The notes under the pieces were generated by a model that was not told the DNA's origin, did no database searches, and was given only the letters and a program-made list of their open reading frames with translations. A stretch of DNA of 64,000 nucleotides, taken from Nitrospira sp. (GTDB taxonomy: Bacteria; Nitrospirota; Nitrospiria; Nitrospirales; Nitrospiraceae). The DNA lies in the NCBI GenBank assembly GCA_024760525.1, contig CP060499.1, positions 2,418,001 through 2,482,000 of the forward strand, read 5' to 3'. Below, piece after piece: positions 43,323 through 52,550 of the stretch (positions are counted from its first letter, which is position 1; each line of letters opens with the position of its first letter). The position numbers were made by a program, and so were the translations under genes.

Positions 43323-46300
43323 ATGTCATCCTCTCCCGGCAAGCGATCACCCAACCGATTGATCCATGAGACCAGTCCTTACCTGCTGCAACATGCCTAC
43401 AATCCCGTAGATTGGTATCCCTGGGGACCGGACGCGCTGCAGCTGGCCAAGCAGAAGAATCGCCCCATCTTGCTTTCGATCGGCTATTCCGCCTGCCACT
43501 GGTGCCATGTCATGGAACGGGAATCCTTCGAGAATGAGGCGATCGCCGAGCTCATGAATCAATGGTTTGTCTGCATCAAGGTAGACCGGGAAGAACGGCC
43601 TGATCTCGATGAGATCTATATGGCCGCTACGGTCACGATGAATCAAGGTCAGGGTGGATGGCCGATGACGGTCTTCCTGACACCTGAGCAAGAACCATTT
43701 TTCGCGGGAACGTATTTCCCTCCCGAAGATCGATGGGGCAGACCAGGTTTCGGCTCCGTCCTGAAGAAGATCGCCGATTACTGGGAAACACGGCCATCGG
43801 AAGTCCTGACTCAGGCCAAGGAGCTGACGGAACGACTGCAGGGATCGCGACAGGTTCCCTCCCCCATCTCCATCAGCGAATCGGTGATCGACGAGGCCGT
43901 CGCTCACTATAGAGAGGATTTCGACGGCACGCATGGCGGCTTCGGAACGGCGCCGAAGTTTCCACCGGCTACAGGATTGTCCTTTCTGCTCCGAAGTCAC
44001 CGACGCTCACGCGATCTTCATACGCTCGCCATGGTCACAAAGACTTTGGACATGATGGCGGCAGGCGGAATCTATGACCACATCGGCGGCGGCTTTGCGC
44101 GCTACTCGACCGACGCGCGATGGTTGGTCCCTCATTTCGAAAAGATGCTCTATGACAATGCGCTCCTGGCCCGTGTGTATGTCGAAGCGTACCAAGTCAC
44201 CAGGAAGCCGCTCTATCGGCAGGTGGTGAGCGAGGTCCTCGACTATGTGCGCCGGGAAATGACCGGGCCTGAAGGTGGAATCTATTCATCGACGGACGCA
44301 GACTCTGAAGGAGTCGAGGGAAAGTTCTTTGTCTGGACCCCTGCGGAGGTACAGGACGTACTCAAGGATGGTGAGGACACGCGACGGTTTTGCGCACTGT
44401 ACGATATTACCGCATCGGGCAATTGGGAACATAAGAGCATTCCCAACCGCCTGCGGCCGATCGAGGACGTGGCCAGACAGCTGGATCTGACGGCCGATGA
44501 GTTGATGGAGACCGCATCCCGAGTGAAGCCGCTCCTGTATGAGGCGCGACGACAACGCGTCCCGCCCGGTCTGGATGACAAGGTCATCACGGCCTGGAAT
44601 GGAATGATGCTGTCGGCCACGGCCGAGGCGGCGCGTGTGTTCGGAGAACCGGCCTATCTCGAACACGCGAAACGAACCGCCGATTTTCTGCTGCGGAATC
44701 ATTCCAAACCGGACGGACGGCTCTTACGTACATCACGAGCCGATCGCGCGCATCTCGATGCCTATCTTGAAGACTATGCCTACCTTGCCGAAGGCCTGCT
44801 GGACCTCTATGAAGCCGGAGCCGAGGAATCGTATCTTCAGGCAGCGGCACGACTGGCGGACTACCTGATCACGGACTTTATGGATCATGAGCAAGGCGGC
44901 TTTTTCACGACGGCCGCACACCATGAATCCCTCATCCTCAGACACCGCGAGGGCACGGACGGGGCTATCCCCAGTGCGAATGCCGTCGCCGCCTCGGCCC
45001 TCGCCCGACTATCTTTTCATTTCGACCGTGAAGATTGGCGACGTGCCGCGACCTCCGCAGTACGAGCCTACGGCCGGCAAATGACCCGCTACCCCCGAGC
45101 CTTCGCCAAGAGTCTGGCCGTGGTGGACTTTCTGACTGAGGGACCAGTGGAGTTGGCATTCGTTGGAACAGAGTCGCAGGATGAGCTTCGCGCACTCCGT
45201 GAAGCGGTCGCGCACTATTATCTTCCCAATCGCATCGTGGCGACACAATCTCCCGGAGCGCCGTCCGCACTCCCGCTCCTGCAAGGCAAGGAGGCGGTTT
45301 CTGGACAACCAGCTTTGTACATCTGTCGAAATTTCACCTGTCAACGACCGATCACAGATCACCGCGCGATCGCAGACGCCTTACGAACCGACCAAACGAC
45401 GTCGATGGACCATCGAGATGAACCACGGCTGCTGCAAGGCGCCAGCCTCTCGGGATACGCAACTATCCAAGGCACCGCAGCCTATGCTTCCCGTATTATG
45501 GCGCGTGACGGCGAAGTCGGCTTGGCCAACGGCTTTACGACACTCGGTACGTCGGGCTTGACCACGACACGGCTGGGGTTCGGTACTTACCGCGTCGATA
45601 TGCAGAACGCCGAATTTCGCGAAGCGCTGAAAAAGGCTTTGCGGACGTCCTGCAATCTCATCGACACGTCGACGAATTACATGGACGGCGACAGCGAACG
45701 GTTGGTGGGATCAGTGCTGACGGAACTCGTTTCGTCGGGAGAATTTCGGCGCGACGAAATCATCGTCGTCTCCAAAATCGGCTACGTGCAGGGACAGAAT
45801 CTGAACCTTGCCGAGGCCAAAGAACAGGCCGGCCGCCCCTATCCTGAACTCGTCAAGTATGGGGATGGGATCTGGCACTGCATCCATCCGGAATTCCTGG
45901 CGGACCAATTGACGCTGTCGCTGGATCGTCTGGGACTGACGACACTGGACATGTGCTTGCTGCACAATCCCGAATATTTCTTTTCAGAAGCGGCGCACCA
46001 TGGCACAACAGATCTGGAAAGACTTCGCGTGGACTTCTATGCTCGACTCGAACGTGCTTTTGTGTACTTTGAAACCCAGGTCTCGGCGGGCCGGCTTCGA
46101 TATTACGGTGTGTCCTCCAACACGGTCACATCTTCCGCCGAAAACCCGGAAGCGACATCACTGGCACTCATGATCCATGCAGCTGAAGCCGCAGCCCGAT
46201 CCGTCGGGGTCCCGACCCATCACTTTCAGATCCTTCAATGTCCGATGAATCTTTTCGAGTCGGGAGCCGCCTTCACGGCAAATACAGGACCATCGCATTC

Positions 46301-47003
46301 CCAGACCGTCCTTGAGTATGCGCGGCAGCACAATATATCGATTCTGGTGAATCGGCCCTTAAATGCCATGGTGGCCCAGAACAAGATGCAGCGCCTCGCA
46401 GACTTCCCGCTCGAAGACACCCCTATCGATCTCGACCGCCAGCTGGCCACGCTCGGCAATCTTGAGCAAGAATTCCGGAATTCAATCGCGCCGAACATCC
46501 AACTGGCCGCGCAAGGAATGACTCCGGCAGAATTCTTCAATTGGTCGGTGGAGCTGCAGCGCGTACGTCCGCAGATTCAAGGACTGGAACATTGGGAACA
46601 GATTGAACACCGCACGATTGCGCCGCACGTCAACCAAGTCTTTCAGTTGCTTTCGCGCCAGCTTTCCGGAGCTTCGGCGGAACAATGGGAGGACTGGCGT
46701 CAACGATATGTTCCGGAATTGCTGACTCTGCTGCGCGGCCTCCGGCACGAAGCCACCATGCGAAGCCGAGCCCAAGCCGCGCGGGTCGCACAGACGATCG
46801 ATCCCCTCTTGCCCGCATCCCATCGCGCCGCGTCGCTCTCACAAAAAGTATTCTGGACCCTTACCAGTACGCCGGGAGTGACCTGTGTGTTGAACGGCAT
46901 GCGGACGACGAAGTACGTCGACGATACCCTCGCGGTCTTGAAGTGGGGGCCGCTCGAAGATACTCGGCCGATCTATGAACGAGCAGCGACACTGGTTCAG
47001 TGA
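43323..47003 (+). CDS. Fusion: DUF255/YyaL thioredoxin-like protein plus aldo-keto reductase
   Basis: A 1226-residue protein joining two families. Residues 1 to about 690 match the DUF255/YyaL (SSP411/spermatogenesis-associated 20) family: HETSPYLLQHAYNPVDWYPW, and a thioredoxin-fold redox motif CHWC at 58-61 in YSACHWCHVMERESF. A six-hairpin glycosidase-like helical domain follows (GGIYDHIGGGFARYSTD and PHFEKMLYDNALLARVY). Residues about 740-1226 form an aldo-keto reductase with an intact tetrad region: DTSTNYMDGDSERLVGS (Asp, Tyr), VVSKIGYV (Lys) and LLHNPEY (His). The join reads straight through with no stop or frameshift. The cytoplasmic role is unknown; a redox or sugar substrate is possible. 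Confidence 0.9.
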   Translation: MSSSPGKRSPNRLIHETSPYLLQHAYNPVDWYPWGPDALQLAKQKNRPILLSIGYSACHWCHVMERESFENEAIAELMNQWFVCIKVDREERPDLDEIYMAATVTMNQGQGGWPMTVFLTPEQEPFFAGTYFPPEDRWGRPGFGSVLKKIADYWETRPSEVLTQAKELTERLQGSRQVPSPISISESVIDEAVAHYREDFDGTHGGFGTAPKFPPATGLSFLLRSHRRSRDLHTLAMVTKTLDMMAAGGIYDHIGGGFARYSTDARWLVPHFEKMLYDNALLARVYVEAYQVTRKPLYRQVVSEVLDYVRREMTGPEGGIYSSTDADSEGVEGKFFVWTPAEVQDVLKDGEDTRRFCALYDITASGNWEHKSIPNRLRPIEDVARQLDLTADELMETASRVKPLLYEARRQRVPPGLDDKVITAWNGMMLSATAEAARVFGEPAYLEHAKRTADFLLRNHSKPDGRLLRTSRADRAHLDAYLEDYAYLAEGLLDLYEAGAEESYLQAAARLADYLITDFMDHEQGGFFTTAAHHESLILRHREGTDGAIPSANAVAASALARLSFHFDREDWRRAATSAVRAYGRQMTRYPRAFAKSLAVVDFLTEGPVELAFVGTESQDELRALREAVAHYYLPNRIVATQSPGAPSALPLLQGKEAVSGQPALYICRNFTCQRPITDHRAIADALRTDQTTSMDHRDEPRLLQGASLSGYATIQGTAAYASRIMARDGEVGLANGFTTLGTSGLTTTRLGFGTYRVDMQNAEFREALKKALRTSCNLIDTSTNYMDGDSERLVGSVLTELVSSGEFRRDEIIVVSKIGYVQGQNLNLAEAKEQAGRPYPELVKYGDGIWHCIHPEFLADQLTLSLDRLGLTTLDMCLLHNPEYFFSEAAHHGTTDLERLRVDFYARLERAFVYFETQVSAGRLRYYGVSSNTVTSSAENPEATSLALMIHAAEAAARSVGVPTHHFQILQCPMNLFESGAAFTANTGPSHSQTVLEYARQHNISILVNRPLNAMVAQNKMQRLADFPLEDTPIDLDRQLATLGNLEQEFRNSIAPNIQLAAQGMTPAEFFNWSVELQRVRPQIQGLEHWEQIEHRTIAPHVNQVFQLLSRQLSGASAEQWEDWRQRYVPELLTLLRGLRHEATMRSRAQAARVAQTIDPLLPASHRAASLSQKVFWTLTSTPGVTCVLNGMRTTKYVDDTLAVLKWGPLEDTRPIYERAATLVQ

Positions 47004-47036
47004 CCATTCAATTATCCTTTATTCAGAGGAGGATCT

Positions 47037-47603
47037 ATGAGGCAGGTGTGTAGCGTCACTCTACTGGGCATGTCCGTTCTTGCCGTGCTTCTTGCGCAGG
47101 GTTGCGCCACTAAATCCGGATCGGGGGCCGGCCAAACGGGACGCGCACAGGAGGAGCGGATCAACGAACCAACGATCAAGGAGATTCCTTCCGACGATAG
47201 CCAACTGGCCGACTCGCGGATCAGCCCTGCCATGCAATCAGAGCTCGCATCCCGCAATGCGACCGGCCTGGTTGCCGGAATGCTGAGCGACATCTTGTTT
47301 GATTTTGACCGGGACTCGCTCCGCATGGATTCGATGCGCGTCTTGGAGGCCAATGCGAAGCAATTACAGAATGGCAGAGTGACACGTCTCCTGCTGGAAG
47401 GACGTGGCGATGAGATGGGCACCTCGGCGTACAATCTCGTTCTCGGTGAGCGTCGGGCCCGAAACGTGAAGTCCTATCTCCAACAGCTCGGCTTGTCCCT
47501 CGACGTGAACACGACGAGTTACGGAAAAGACCGGCCGCTCTGTTTTGAGCACAACGGCGATTGCAGACAAAAAAACCGGAGCGTTCATTTCACCGTCAAA
47601 TGA
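47037..47603 (+). CDS. OmpA-family lipoprotein (Pal-like)
   Basis: A 188-residue lipoprotein (signal VTLLGMSVLAVLLAQGCATK, cysteine near 22). The C-terminal OmpA domain at about 80-188 binds peptidoglycan: DILFDFDRDSLRMDSMRVLE, LLLEGRGDEMGTSAYNLVLG, then ERRARNVKSYL. These match the family, though the canonical GHTDxxGxxxYN reads GRGDEMGTSAYN. SFGKERP is represented by SYGKDRPLC. A GAGGAGG site lies upstream. It follows the fusion gene by 33 bases. Probably tethers outer membrane to cell wall. Confidence 0.87.
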   Translation: MRQVCSVTLLGMSVLAVLLAQGCATKSGSGAGQTGRAQEERINEPTIKEIPSDDSQLADSRISPAMQSELASRNATGLVAGMLSDILFDFDRDSLRMDSMRVLEANAKQLQNGRVTRLLLEGRGDEMGTSAYNLVLGERRARNVKSYLQQLGLSLDVNTTSYGKDRPLCFEHNGDCRQKNRSVHFTVK

Positions 47604-47667
47604 CACACGGAGCCGGTTTCTTCTCCGCGCGCCGTATATTTGTAACACACAGTTAACAATCTGCTCC

Positions 47668-47696
47668 TTGACACATCCCCCGTTCGTTCATTAAGG
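47668..47696 (+). promoter_or_regulatory. Candidate promoter of the ppx-tmk operon
   Basis: Consensus TTGACA at 47668-47673, then about 17 bases, then a weak -10 (TTAAGG region, 47691-47696), about 30 bases upstream of the ppx GTG. No hairpin separates it from the gene. Confidence 0.4.
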
Positions 47697-47727
47697 TCCA
47701 TAAACTCTCGATTCATAGGGGGTTTCC

Positions 47728-49281
47728 GTGTCCAAACTCGCCGTTATCGATATCGGAACCAATTCCATTCATATGGTGCTGGCTGAGATTCTGCCGGACG
47801 CCAGTTTTAAGATCCTCGACCGTTTCAAGGACATTACCAGGCTGGGAAACGGCGTCTTTGCCACGAAGCGGCTGTCCGACGAAGCCATGGCCCGCGCGCT
47901 GGAAGTCCTCAAGACATTGGTGACACTCGCCCGCAACAAAGGGTTCGACCGCATCGTCGCGGTCGCAACCAGCGCCGTCCGCGAAGCACAAAACGGCGGC
48001 GATTTTGTCGCCTTGATCATGGAACAGACGGGGCTGCGAGTCCGGGTGATCAGTGGGACCGAAGAAGCCCGATTGATTTTCCTGGGCGTCAAGAACAGCA
48101 TCGCCCTCCCGGACGGACCGACATTGGTCATCGACATCGGCGGCGGCTCCGTAGAATTGATCGTGGGTAACCGGGACGGGCTGATCCACGGCAAGAGCCT
48201 CAAACTCGGGGCGATCCGCTTAGCCGAACAATTTCTTCCCAAGACTCCGCCGTCGGAGTCGATGATGCACACCCTGGAACAGGCCGCCCTCACTCACCTT
48301 CGCGACGCTCTCGGATCGTTCAAGACGAAAAAGTTTCATTCGCTGGTGGCCACCTCCGGAATGGCCGGGAACGTCGCCGAGGTCGTCCATCTTCGGCAGA
48401 CGGGACGACCGTTGCCGCAACACAATCTTGCGACGGTTCAGTTGAAAGATATCCGTGTCCTTGAAGCGGAGCTGGCCCAGTCGTCGGTGAAGGCTCGCCT
48501 GGCGATTCCCGGCCTGGACCCGAAGCGCGTCGATACACTGCTGCCCACCACCGTCGTCCTCCGATGTTTGACCGAACTATCGGGTCTGAACGAGGTCACG
48601 CTTTGCGACAAGGCAATTCGCGAAGGGGTGATCTACGATTTTATCGTGCGGCACCGTGAAGGCTTGAAAGCTGAAAATGATATTCCCGACGTCCGCCGTC
48701 GCAACGTGATCGGTCTTGCCCGCCGCTGTCACGCGCCTGAAGCGCATTCCCTGCACGTGGCCAACCTGGCATTGCGCCTGTTCGATCAAACCAAGCGGGA
48801 ACACCATTTAGGGCTGCAGGAGCGTACCTGGCTCGAATACGCGGCCATCTTGCACGATGTGGGGTACCACATCAATCCGAGACAACATCACAAGCACGCC
48901 TACTACCTGATCAAGCATAGCGACTTGGGAGGACTGACGGCCGAGGAGATCGATGTGGTCGCCAATATCGCCCGCTATCACCGGCGGGCACTGCCGGCCC
49001 TGAAGCATGAAGAGTTCGACTGCCTGCCTCCCCGCTTGCAACGTGTCGTCAAGATCCTTGCATCGTTGCTCCGGATCGCCGACGGACTCGATCGAACCCA
49101 TTTCTCTCTTGTCCAAGCCGTGAACGTCAAGTTTGGGAAGCAGGTCACGATCGAGGTTCATTTGACGGGCGACGCAGAGATGGAGCTGTGGGCGGCAACA
49201 AGCCGAGCCGACCTGTTCGAACAGGTATTCCGCCGGCGCGTCCACTTCTCGGGAGTGCAGGTGGACACCGACAAATCATGA
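47728..49281 (+). CDS. ppx: Ppx/GppA-family exopolyphosphatase/guanosine pentaphosphate phosphatase
   Basis: Hydrolyses terminal phosphates of polyphosphate and/or pppGpp. The ASKHA fold is clear: VIDIGTNSIHMVLAEI at the start, then VAVATSAVREAQNGGDF, VISGTEEARLIFLGV and VIDIGGGSVELIVGNRDG near 135. The C-terminal HD-like domain (about 310-510) has EAHSLHVANLALRLFDQT, then EYAAILHDVGYHINPRQHHK. A GTG start at 47728 follows GGGGG. The 517-residue length fits the long type. First of three overlapping genes with two thymidylate-kinase-like genes. Confidence 0.93.
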   Translation: MSKLAVIDIGTNSIHMVLAEILPDASFKILDRFKDITRLGNGVFATKRLSDEAMARALEVLKTLVTLARNKGFDRIVAVATSAVREAQNGGDFVALIMEQTGLRVRVISGTEEARLIFLGVKNSIALPDGPTLVIDIGGGSVELIVGNRDGLIHGKSLKLGAIRLAEQFLPKTPPSESMMHTLEQAALTHLRDALGSFKTKKFHSLVATSGMAGNVAEVVHLRQTGRPLPQHNLATVQLKDIRVLEAELAQSSVKARLAIPGLDPKRVDTLLPTTVVLRCLTELSGLNEVTLCDKAIREGVIYDFIVRHREGLKAENDIPDVRRRNVIGLARRCHAPEAHSLHVANLALRLFDQTKREHHLGLQERTWLEYAAILHDVGYHINPRQHHKHAYYLIKHSDLGGLTAEEIDVVANIARYHRRALPALKHEEFDCLPPRLQRVVKILASLLRIADGLDRTHFSLVQAVNVKFGKQVTIEVHLTGDAEMELWAATSRADLFEQVFRRRVHFSGVQVDTDKS

Positions 49282-50027
49282 CTGAATCTCACACCATCAA
49301 GACCGCACCTCATCCTCACCCGGGGAAACTGATCATCGTCGAAGGCATCGATGGGTCGGGGAAAAGCACTCAACTGCAACTGCTGCACAAGTGGCTGGAG
49401 TCCAAAGGCCACAAGGTGTTCTTTACCGAGTGGAATTCCTCGGAGCTCGTGAAAGAGACCACGAAACGAGGAAAGAAATCGAAGAGCCTCACCCCGACGA
49501 CGTTCAGCTTGCTGCATGCCACGGACTTTGCCAGCCGGTTGTATCACCAGATACTCCCTCCTTTGAAAGCAGGAATGATCGTCCTCGCCGATCGCTACAT
49601 GTATACGGCGTTTGCCCGGGACGTCGTGCGTGGCGTGGCCAATGAATGGGTACGAAAACTCTATGCGTTTGCGATCAAGCCCGATATGGCGTTTTACTTC
49701 ACAGTCCCGATTGAAGTCGCCATTTCCAGACTTGTGCGAGGAACCCGTGGCCAGTTCAAGTACTATGAAGCCGGCATGGATATGAATCTGAGCGCCGACG
49801 TTACGGAGAGTTTCCGAATCTTTCAATCACGGATCCTCACGGAATACGACAAGATCGTCGATGAATTCGGTCTCTTGACGATGGATGCCACCCAGGACAT
49901 CGAGACGCAGCAGGAACACATGCGGGCGTTGGTGGCGGACGCACTCCATGGCTATAAACCCAGACGAGGCATCTATGGCCGACGCACGCTTTTTTGGCGA
50001 CGGTTTGAAGTACCTAAATCCGAGTGA
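49278..50027 (+). CDS. Thymidylate kinase-like protein 1
   Basis: A 249-residue P-loop NMP kinase of the thymidylate kinase family. The start overlaps the ppx stop as ATGA. P-loop VEGIDGSGKST (K29), DRX-type motif VLADRYMYTAFARDV near 100, and FYFTVPIEVAISRLVRG near 140 as the LID-proximal strand. The C-terminal end is basic (RRGIYGRRTLFWRRF). It is longer and more divergent than housekeeping Tmk of about 210 residues. Position between ppx and a paralogue argues for a specialised nucleotide or polyphosphate-linked role rather than dTTP synthesis (inference). Confidence 0.83.
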   Translation: MTESHTIKTAPHPHPGKLIIVEGIDGSGKSTQLQLLHKWLESKGHKVFFTEWNSSELVKETTKRGKKSKSLTPTTFSLLHATDFASRLYHQILPPLKAGMIVLADRYMYTAFARDVVRGVANEWVRKLYAFAIKPDMAFYFTVPIEVAISRLVRGTRGQFKYYEAGMDMNLSADVTESFRIFQSRILTEYDKIVDEFGLLTMDATQDIETQQEHMRALVADALHGYKPRRGIYGRRTLFWRRFEVPKSE

Positions 50028-50697
50028 GCTGAAAGGGAAGCTGATCGCCGTCGAAGGGACCGACGGGGTCGGCCGATCGACTCACATCGAGATGTTGCAG
50101 GAATGGCTGGAGGTGCAGGGCTATGGAGTGATCACGACGGGATGGACTCGCTCCAACCTCATGTCCAAAGCGATCGAAATGGCGAAGGCCGGCAATATCC
50201 TCGATCGTTGGTCGCTCAGTCTTCTCTATGCCACGGATTTCGCGGATCGTCTCGAGCATCAGATCGTTCCGGCTCTCCGATCCGGGTTCGTCGTCTTGGC
50301 CGATCGCTACATCTATACGGCGCTTGCCCGGGACTTTGTGCGCAGCGGCGACCGCAAATGGATCCGTGACGTGTTCGGATTCGCCCTGATCCCGGATCTG
50401 GTGTGCTATCTGCGAATCGATGTCGAAACACTGGCGCTTCGAGTCATCGAGACCACTGGAATGAATTACTGGGAATCCGGCATGGATCTTCGGCTTGGAG
50501 CCGATCTCTACGACAGTTTCAAAAAATACCAATCGCTGCTGATCGAAGAGTTCGACAAGATGGCGGTGGAATTTCGGTTCAACGTCGTCGACGCGAGGAA
50601 ATCTCCCGAGGAAATCCAGGATGAACTCCGAGGATATATTCTTCCCGTCCTACAGAACCACAAGCCTGTGGTCGAGGCGGGAACGGCCCCTGCCTAA
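49975..50697 (+). CDS. Thymidylate kinase-like protein 2, P-loop lysine replaced by arginine
   Basis: A 240-residue paralogue of the preceding protein; the two align along their length (LLYATDFADRLEHQI matches LLHATDFASRLYHQI, and VLADRYIYTALARDF matches VLADRYMYTAFARDV). The P-loop reads VEGTDGVGRST: the essential lysine is arginine (R34, codon CGA at 50074). The ATG at 49975 has GAGG just upstream and gives a 53-base overlap with gene 1. Activity may be altered, or it may form a heteromer with protein 1. The stop overlaps the convergent sixA gene by four bases. Confidence 0.82.
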   Translation: MADARFFGDGLKYLNPSELKGKLIAVEGTDGVGRSTHIEMLQEWLEVQGYGVITTGWTRSNLMSKAIEMAKAGNILDRWSLSLLYATDFADRLEHQIVPALRSGFVVLADRYIYTALARDFVRSGDRKWIRDVFGFALIPDLVCYLRIDVETLALRVIETTGMNYWESGMDLRLGADLYDSFKKYQSLLIEEFDKMAVEFRFNVVDARKSPEEIQDELRGYILPVLQNHKPVVEAGTAPA

Positions 50698-51227
50698 GGC
50701 TGTTTAACCCGTTTCTTGGTGTGCGATCGCTTGCCTAAGGCCCGCAGTTGCATCGGCTCCAGCCAGCAGCGCAAGCGTCCTTGTCCCGATTTCACAACGC
50801 CCTTTATCTCGATCCAAGCGGTCCCGGCCTTCTTAAGTTGAAAACCGGAAATGGCTTTTCCGCAGAGCAACAGACCCGCGACTTCACCAAGCAGAGGCTC
50901 ATGCCCCACACACACCACCACCGAATCAGGCGGGAGCGAATGTAGAAAAGCGATAAATTGATCGGGTTTGGCCCCGACAGCCAATTCTTCCCGCGTCTCG
51001 ACTTTCAACGCCGGACAGACAGCCGCGCGCAGCAGCCTCGCCGTATCATAGGCCCGCACGAACGGGCTCGTAAACAGATGAGTGGGCTTACAGTCAAGCG
51101 CGGCAAGCCCTTCAGCAGCCTGTCTGGCTCGCCTCTTCCCTTTCTCCGTGAGAGGACGATTCTCTTCCGCTCCTTCCCACTCCTCCGGCTCAACAGCGAT
51201 GCCATGACGAAACAGCACACAATCCAT
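50694..51227 (-). CDS. sixA: Phosphohistidine phosphatase SixA-like
   Basis: Small histidine phosphatase-superfamily protein that removes phosphate from histidine of signalling or transport proteins. ATG at 51227 (MDCVLFRHGIA) follows GGAGGGAG. RHG motif at residues 7-9, RPLTEKGKRRARQAAEGLAA near 27, SPFVRAYDTARLL near 55, and second catalytic histidine in VVCVGHEPLLGEV near 109. The C-terminus is a basic tail (LGKRSHTKKRVKQP). The gene converges on and overlaps the kinase pair by four bases. Confidence 0.9.
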   Translation of the reverse strand: MDCVLFRHGIAVEPEEWEGAEENRPLTEKGKRRARQAAEGLAALDCKPTHLFTSPFVRAYDTARLLRAAVCPALKVETREELAVGAKPDQFIAFLHSLPPDSVVVCVGHEPLLGEVAGLLLCGKAISGFQLKKAGTAWIEIKGVVKSGQGRLRCWLEPMQLRALGKRSHTKKRVKQP

Positions 51228-51379
51228 GCTCCCTCCTTCATCCGATGAACATGAGCCTACCACACAGGAACGGTACAGTTAACAGAAGTTTTACGTGGGA
51301 GTCATAGTCCTGCAACTCCTGCTTAGTACCCTCACAGTACGGCAAAAGAAACCGAACATGCCCGAGCGAAGGAGGAAGC

Positions 51380-51760
51380 ATGATCACTGTGGGACAACTG
51401 ATGAAGCGAACGCTGGCCACCGTGCCCGCAAGGGTGAACGCCGTCGATGCGGCGAAACTGATGTCGAATTGCAAGATTGTGAGCGTCTTTGAGGAAGATG
51501 ACAATCACATTATCGGCCTCGTGACGGAGCCCGATCGTACCCGAACAGTGGCGGAGATCGAGGCACCACCCCTCCTCCCGGTGGATGACATGATGAGCAA
51601 GCCGATCGCCGGGATCGATGAACGACGTCCCATCACAGAAGCGGCCGATCTCATGCACCAGCACGGCATACGGCATTTGATGGTATTCAAGGCGGAGACG
51701 GTCGTCGGAGTACTCGCCGTTCGCGATCTCCTTCGTCCGGTATTGATCGATGAATTTTAG
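51380..51760 (+). CDS. Two-CBS-domain protein
   Basis: A 126-residue protein made of one CBS pair (Bateman module) that usually binds adenine nucleotides. CBS1 is at 1-60 (MITVGQLMKRTLATVPARVN, IIGLVTEPD) and CBS2 at 65-126 (DDMMSKPIAGIDERRPITEA and GIRHLMVFKAETVVGVLAVR). No catalytic domain is attached. An AAGGAGG site lies upstream. It is directly followed by the PsiE-like membrane gene and a small gene, forming a compact operon; it may sense energy state for the membrane protein. Confidence 0.9.
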   Translation: MITVGQLMKRTLATVPARVNAVDAAKLMSNCKIVSVFEEDDNHIIGLVTEPDRTRTVAEIEAPPLLPVDDMMSKPIAGIDERRPITEAADLMHQHGIRHLMVFKAETVVGVLAVRDLLRPVLIDEF

Positions 51761-51761
51761 T

Positions 51762-52283
51762 ATGTCTTGGAACACGCCCGGACAGGTTCTTCTGGCGGGG
51801 GGCGCCACCGCTTGGGATCGGCTGCGTAGCCTCGACCTGATGGAGGTATGGACCTGGGGAATCAAAGGAGTGCTCAGCCTGATGATGGTCACTATTTTGA
51901 CTGCTCTCACCGGCGGGATCCTGAAAACATTCATGGATCTGTTGACCCTCACCCACCAACCGACGGAGATCGTGTTGCGACAGGTCATCATCAACACCCT
52001 GATCTTACTGGCAATCGTCGAAGTGTTTAAAACCACCTTGACCTATTTCAGCGAAGGTCGTGTCAAGGTAACCTTTATCGTCGACACCATTCTTGTGGTG
52101 ATGCTGACCGAAGTGATTTCTCAATGGTTCAAAGGAGGCGATTGGCAAGCATTGGTGACTCTGGGTGGAATCCTGCTCACCTTAGGAACCATTCGCGTGA
52201 TGGTCGTTCGGTGGAGTCCAACGCAGGCGCGGCGGCCGGTCTATGCGCCTATAACTCATGGTGATACAGGAGGTCACGCATGA
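51762..52283 (+). CDS. PsiE-like small membrane protein
   Basis: About 173 residues with four hydrophobic helices: GIKGVLSLMMVTILTALTGG, VIINTLILLAIVEVFKTTLT, TFIVDTILVVMLTEVISQWF, and ALVTLGGILLTLGTIRVMVV. The layout and the EVFKTTLTYF motif resemble the PsiE (phosphate-starvation-inducible) family. ATG at 51762 starts one base after the CBS stop; an ATG at 51750 would overlap it. Function of the family is unknown. Confidence 0.75.
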   Translation: MSWNTPGQVLLAGGATAWDRLRSLDLMEVWTWGIKGVLSLMMVTILTALTGGILKTFMDLLTLTHQPTEIVLRQVIINTLILLAIVEVFKTTLTYFSEGRVKVTFIVDTILVVMLTEVISQWFKGGDWQALVTLGGILLTLGTIRVMVVRWSPTQARRPVYAPITHGDTGGHA

Positions 52284-52477
52284 ATGCTATTGCGGGGCAA
52301 GCCGAAGCAAAGATCTTGATCATTGTTCAGGAGCAACGACACATTTTGCTCGAACAGCTTCTTTCTCGTCTTCCAGAACTCACTTGGAATCAGGTATTCA
52401 TCATCGTGGATGAGCTGAGTCGGCGGGACTTGATCCGTTTACGACGCCGGGGATTTGAGTACGAATTGCAGGCCTGA
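52280..52477 (+). CDS. Small winged-helix-like protein
   Basis: A 65-residue soluble protein beginning MNAIAGQAEAKILIIVQEQR. The pattern LLSRLPELTWNQVFIIVDEL, then SRRDLIRLRRRGFEY resembles the recognition helix and wing of a winged helix, though it is too small to be certain. Its ATG overlaps the PsiE-like stop as ATGA, indicating translational coupling. Last gene of the CBS-PsiE operon. Confidence 0.7.
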   Translation: MNAIAGQAEAKILIIVQEQRHILLEQLLSRLPELTWNQVFIIVDELSRRDLIRLRRRGFEYELQA

Positions 52478-52550
52478 TTCGCCGCTTAGCGGCCCTCTCT
52501 GTCCACAGGTCGTGAGCGACAGATCATAGCCGGAAGGGCTCAGGTGGGCA

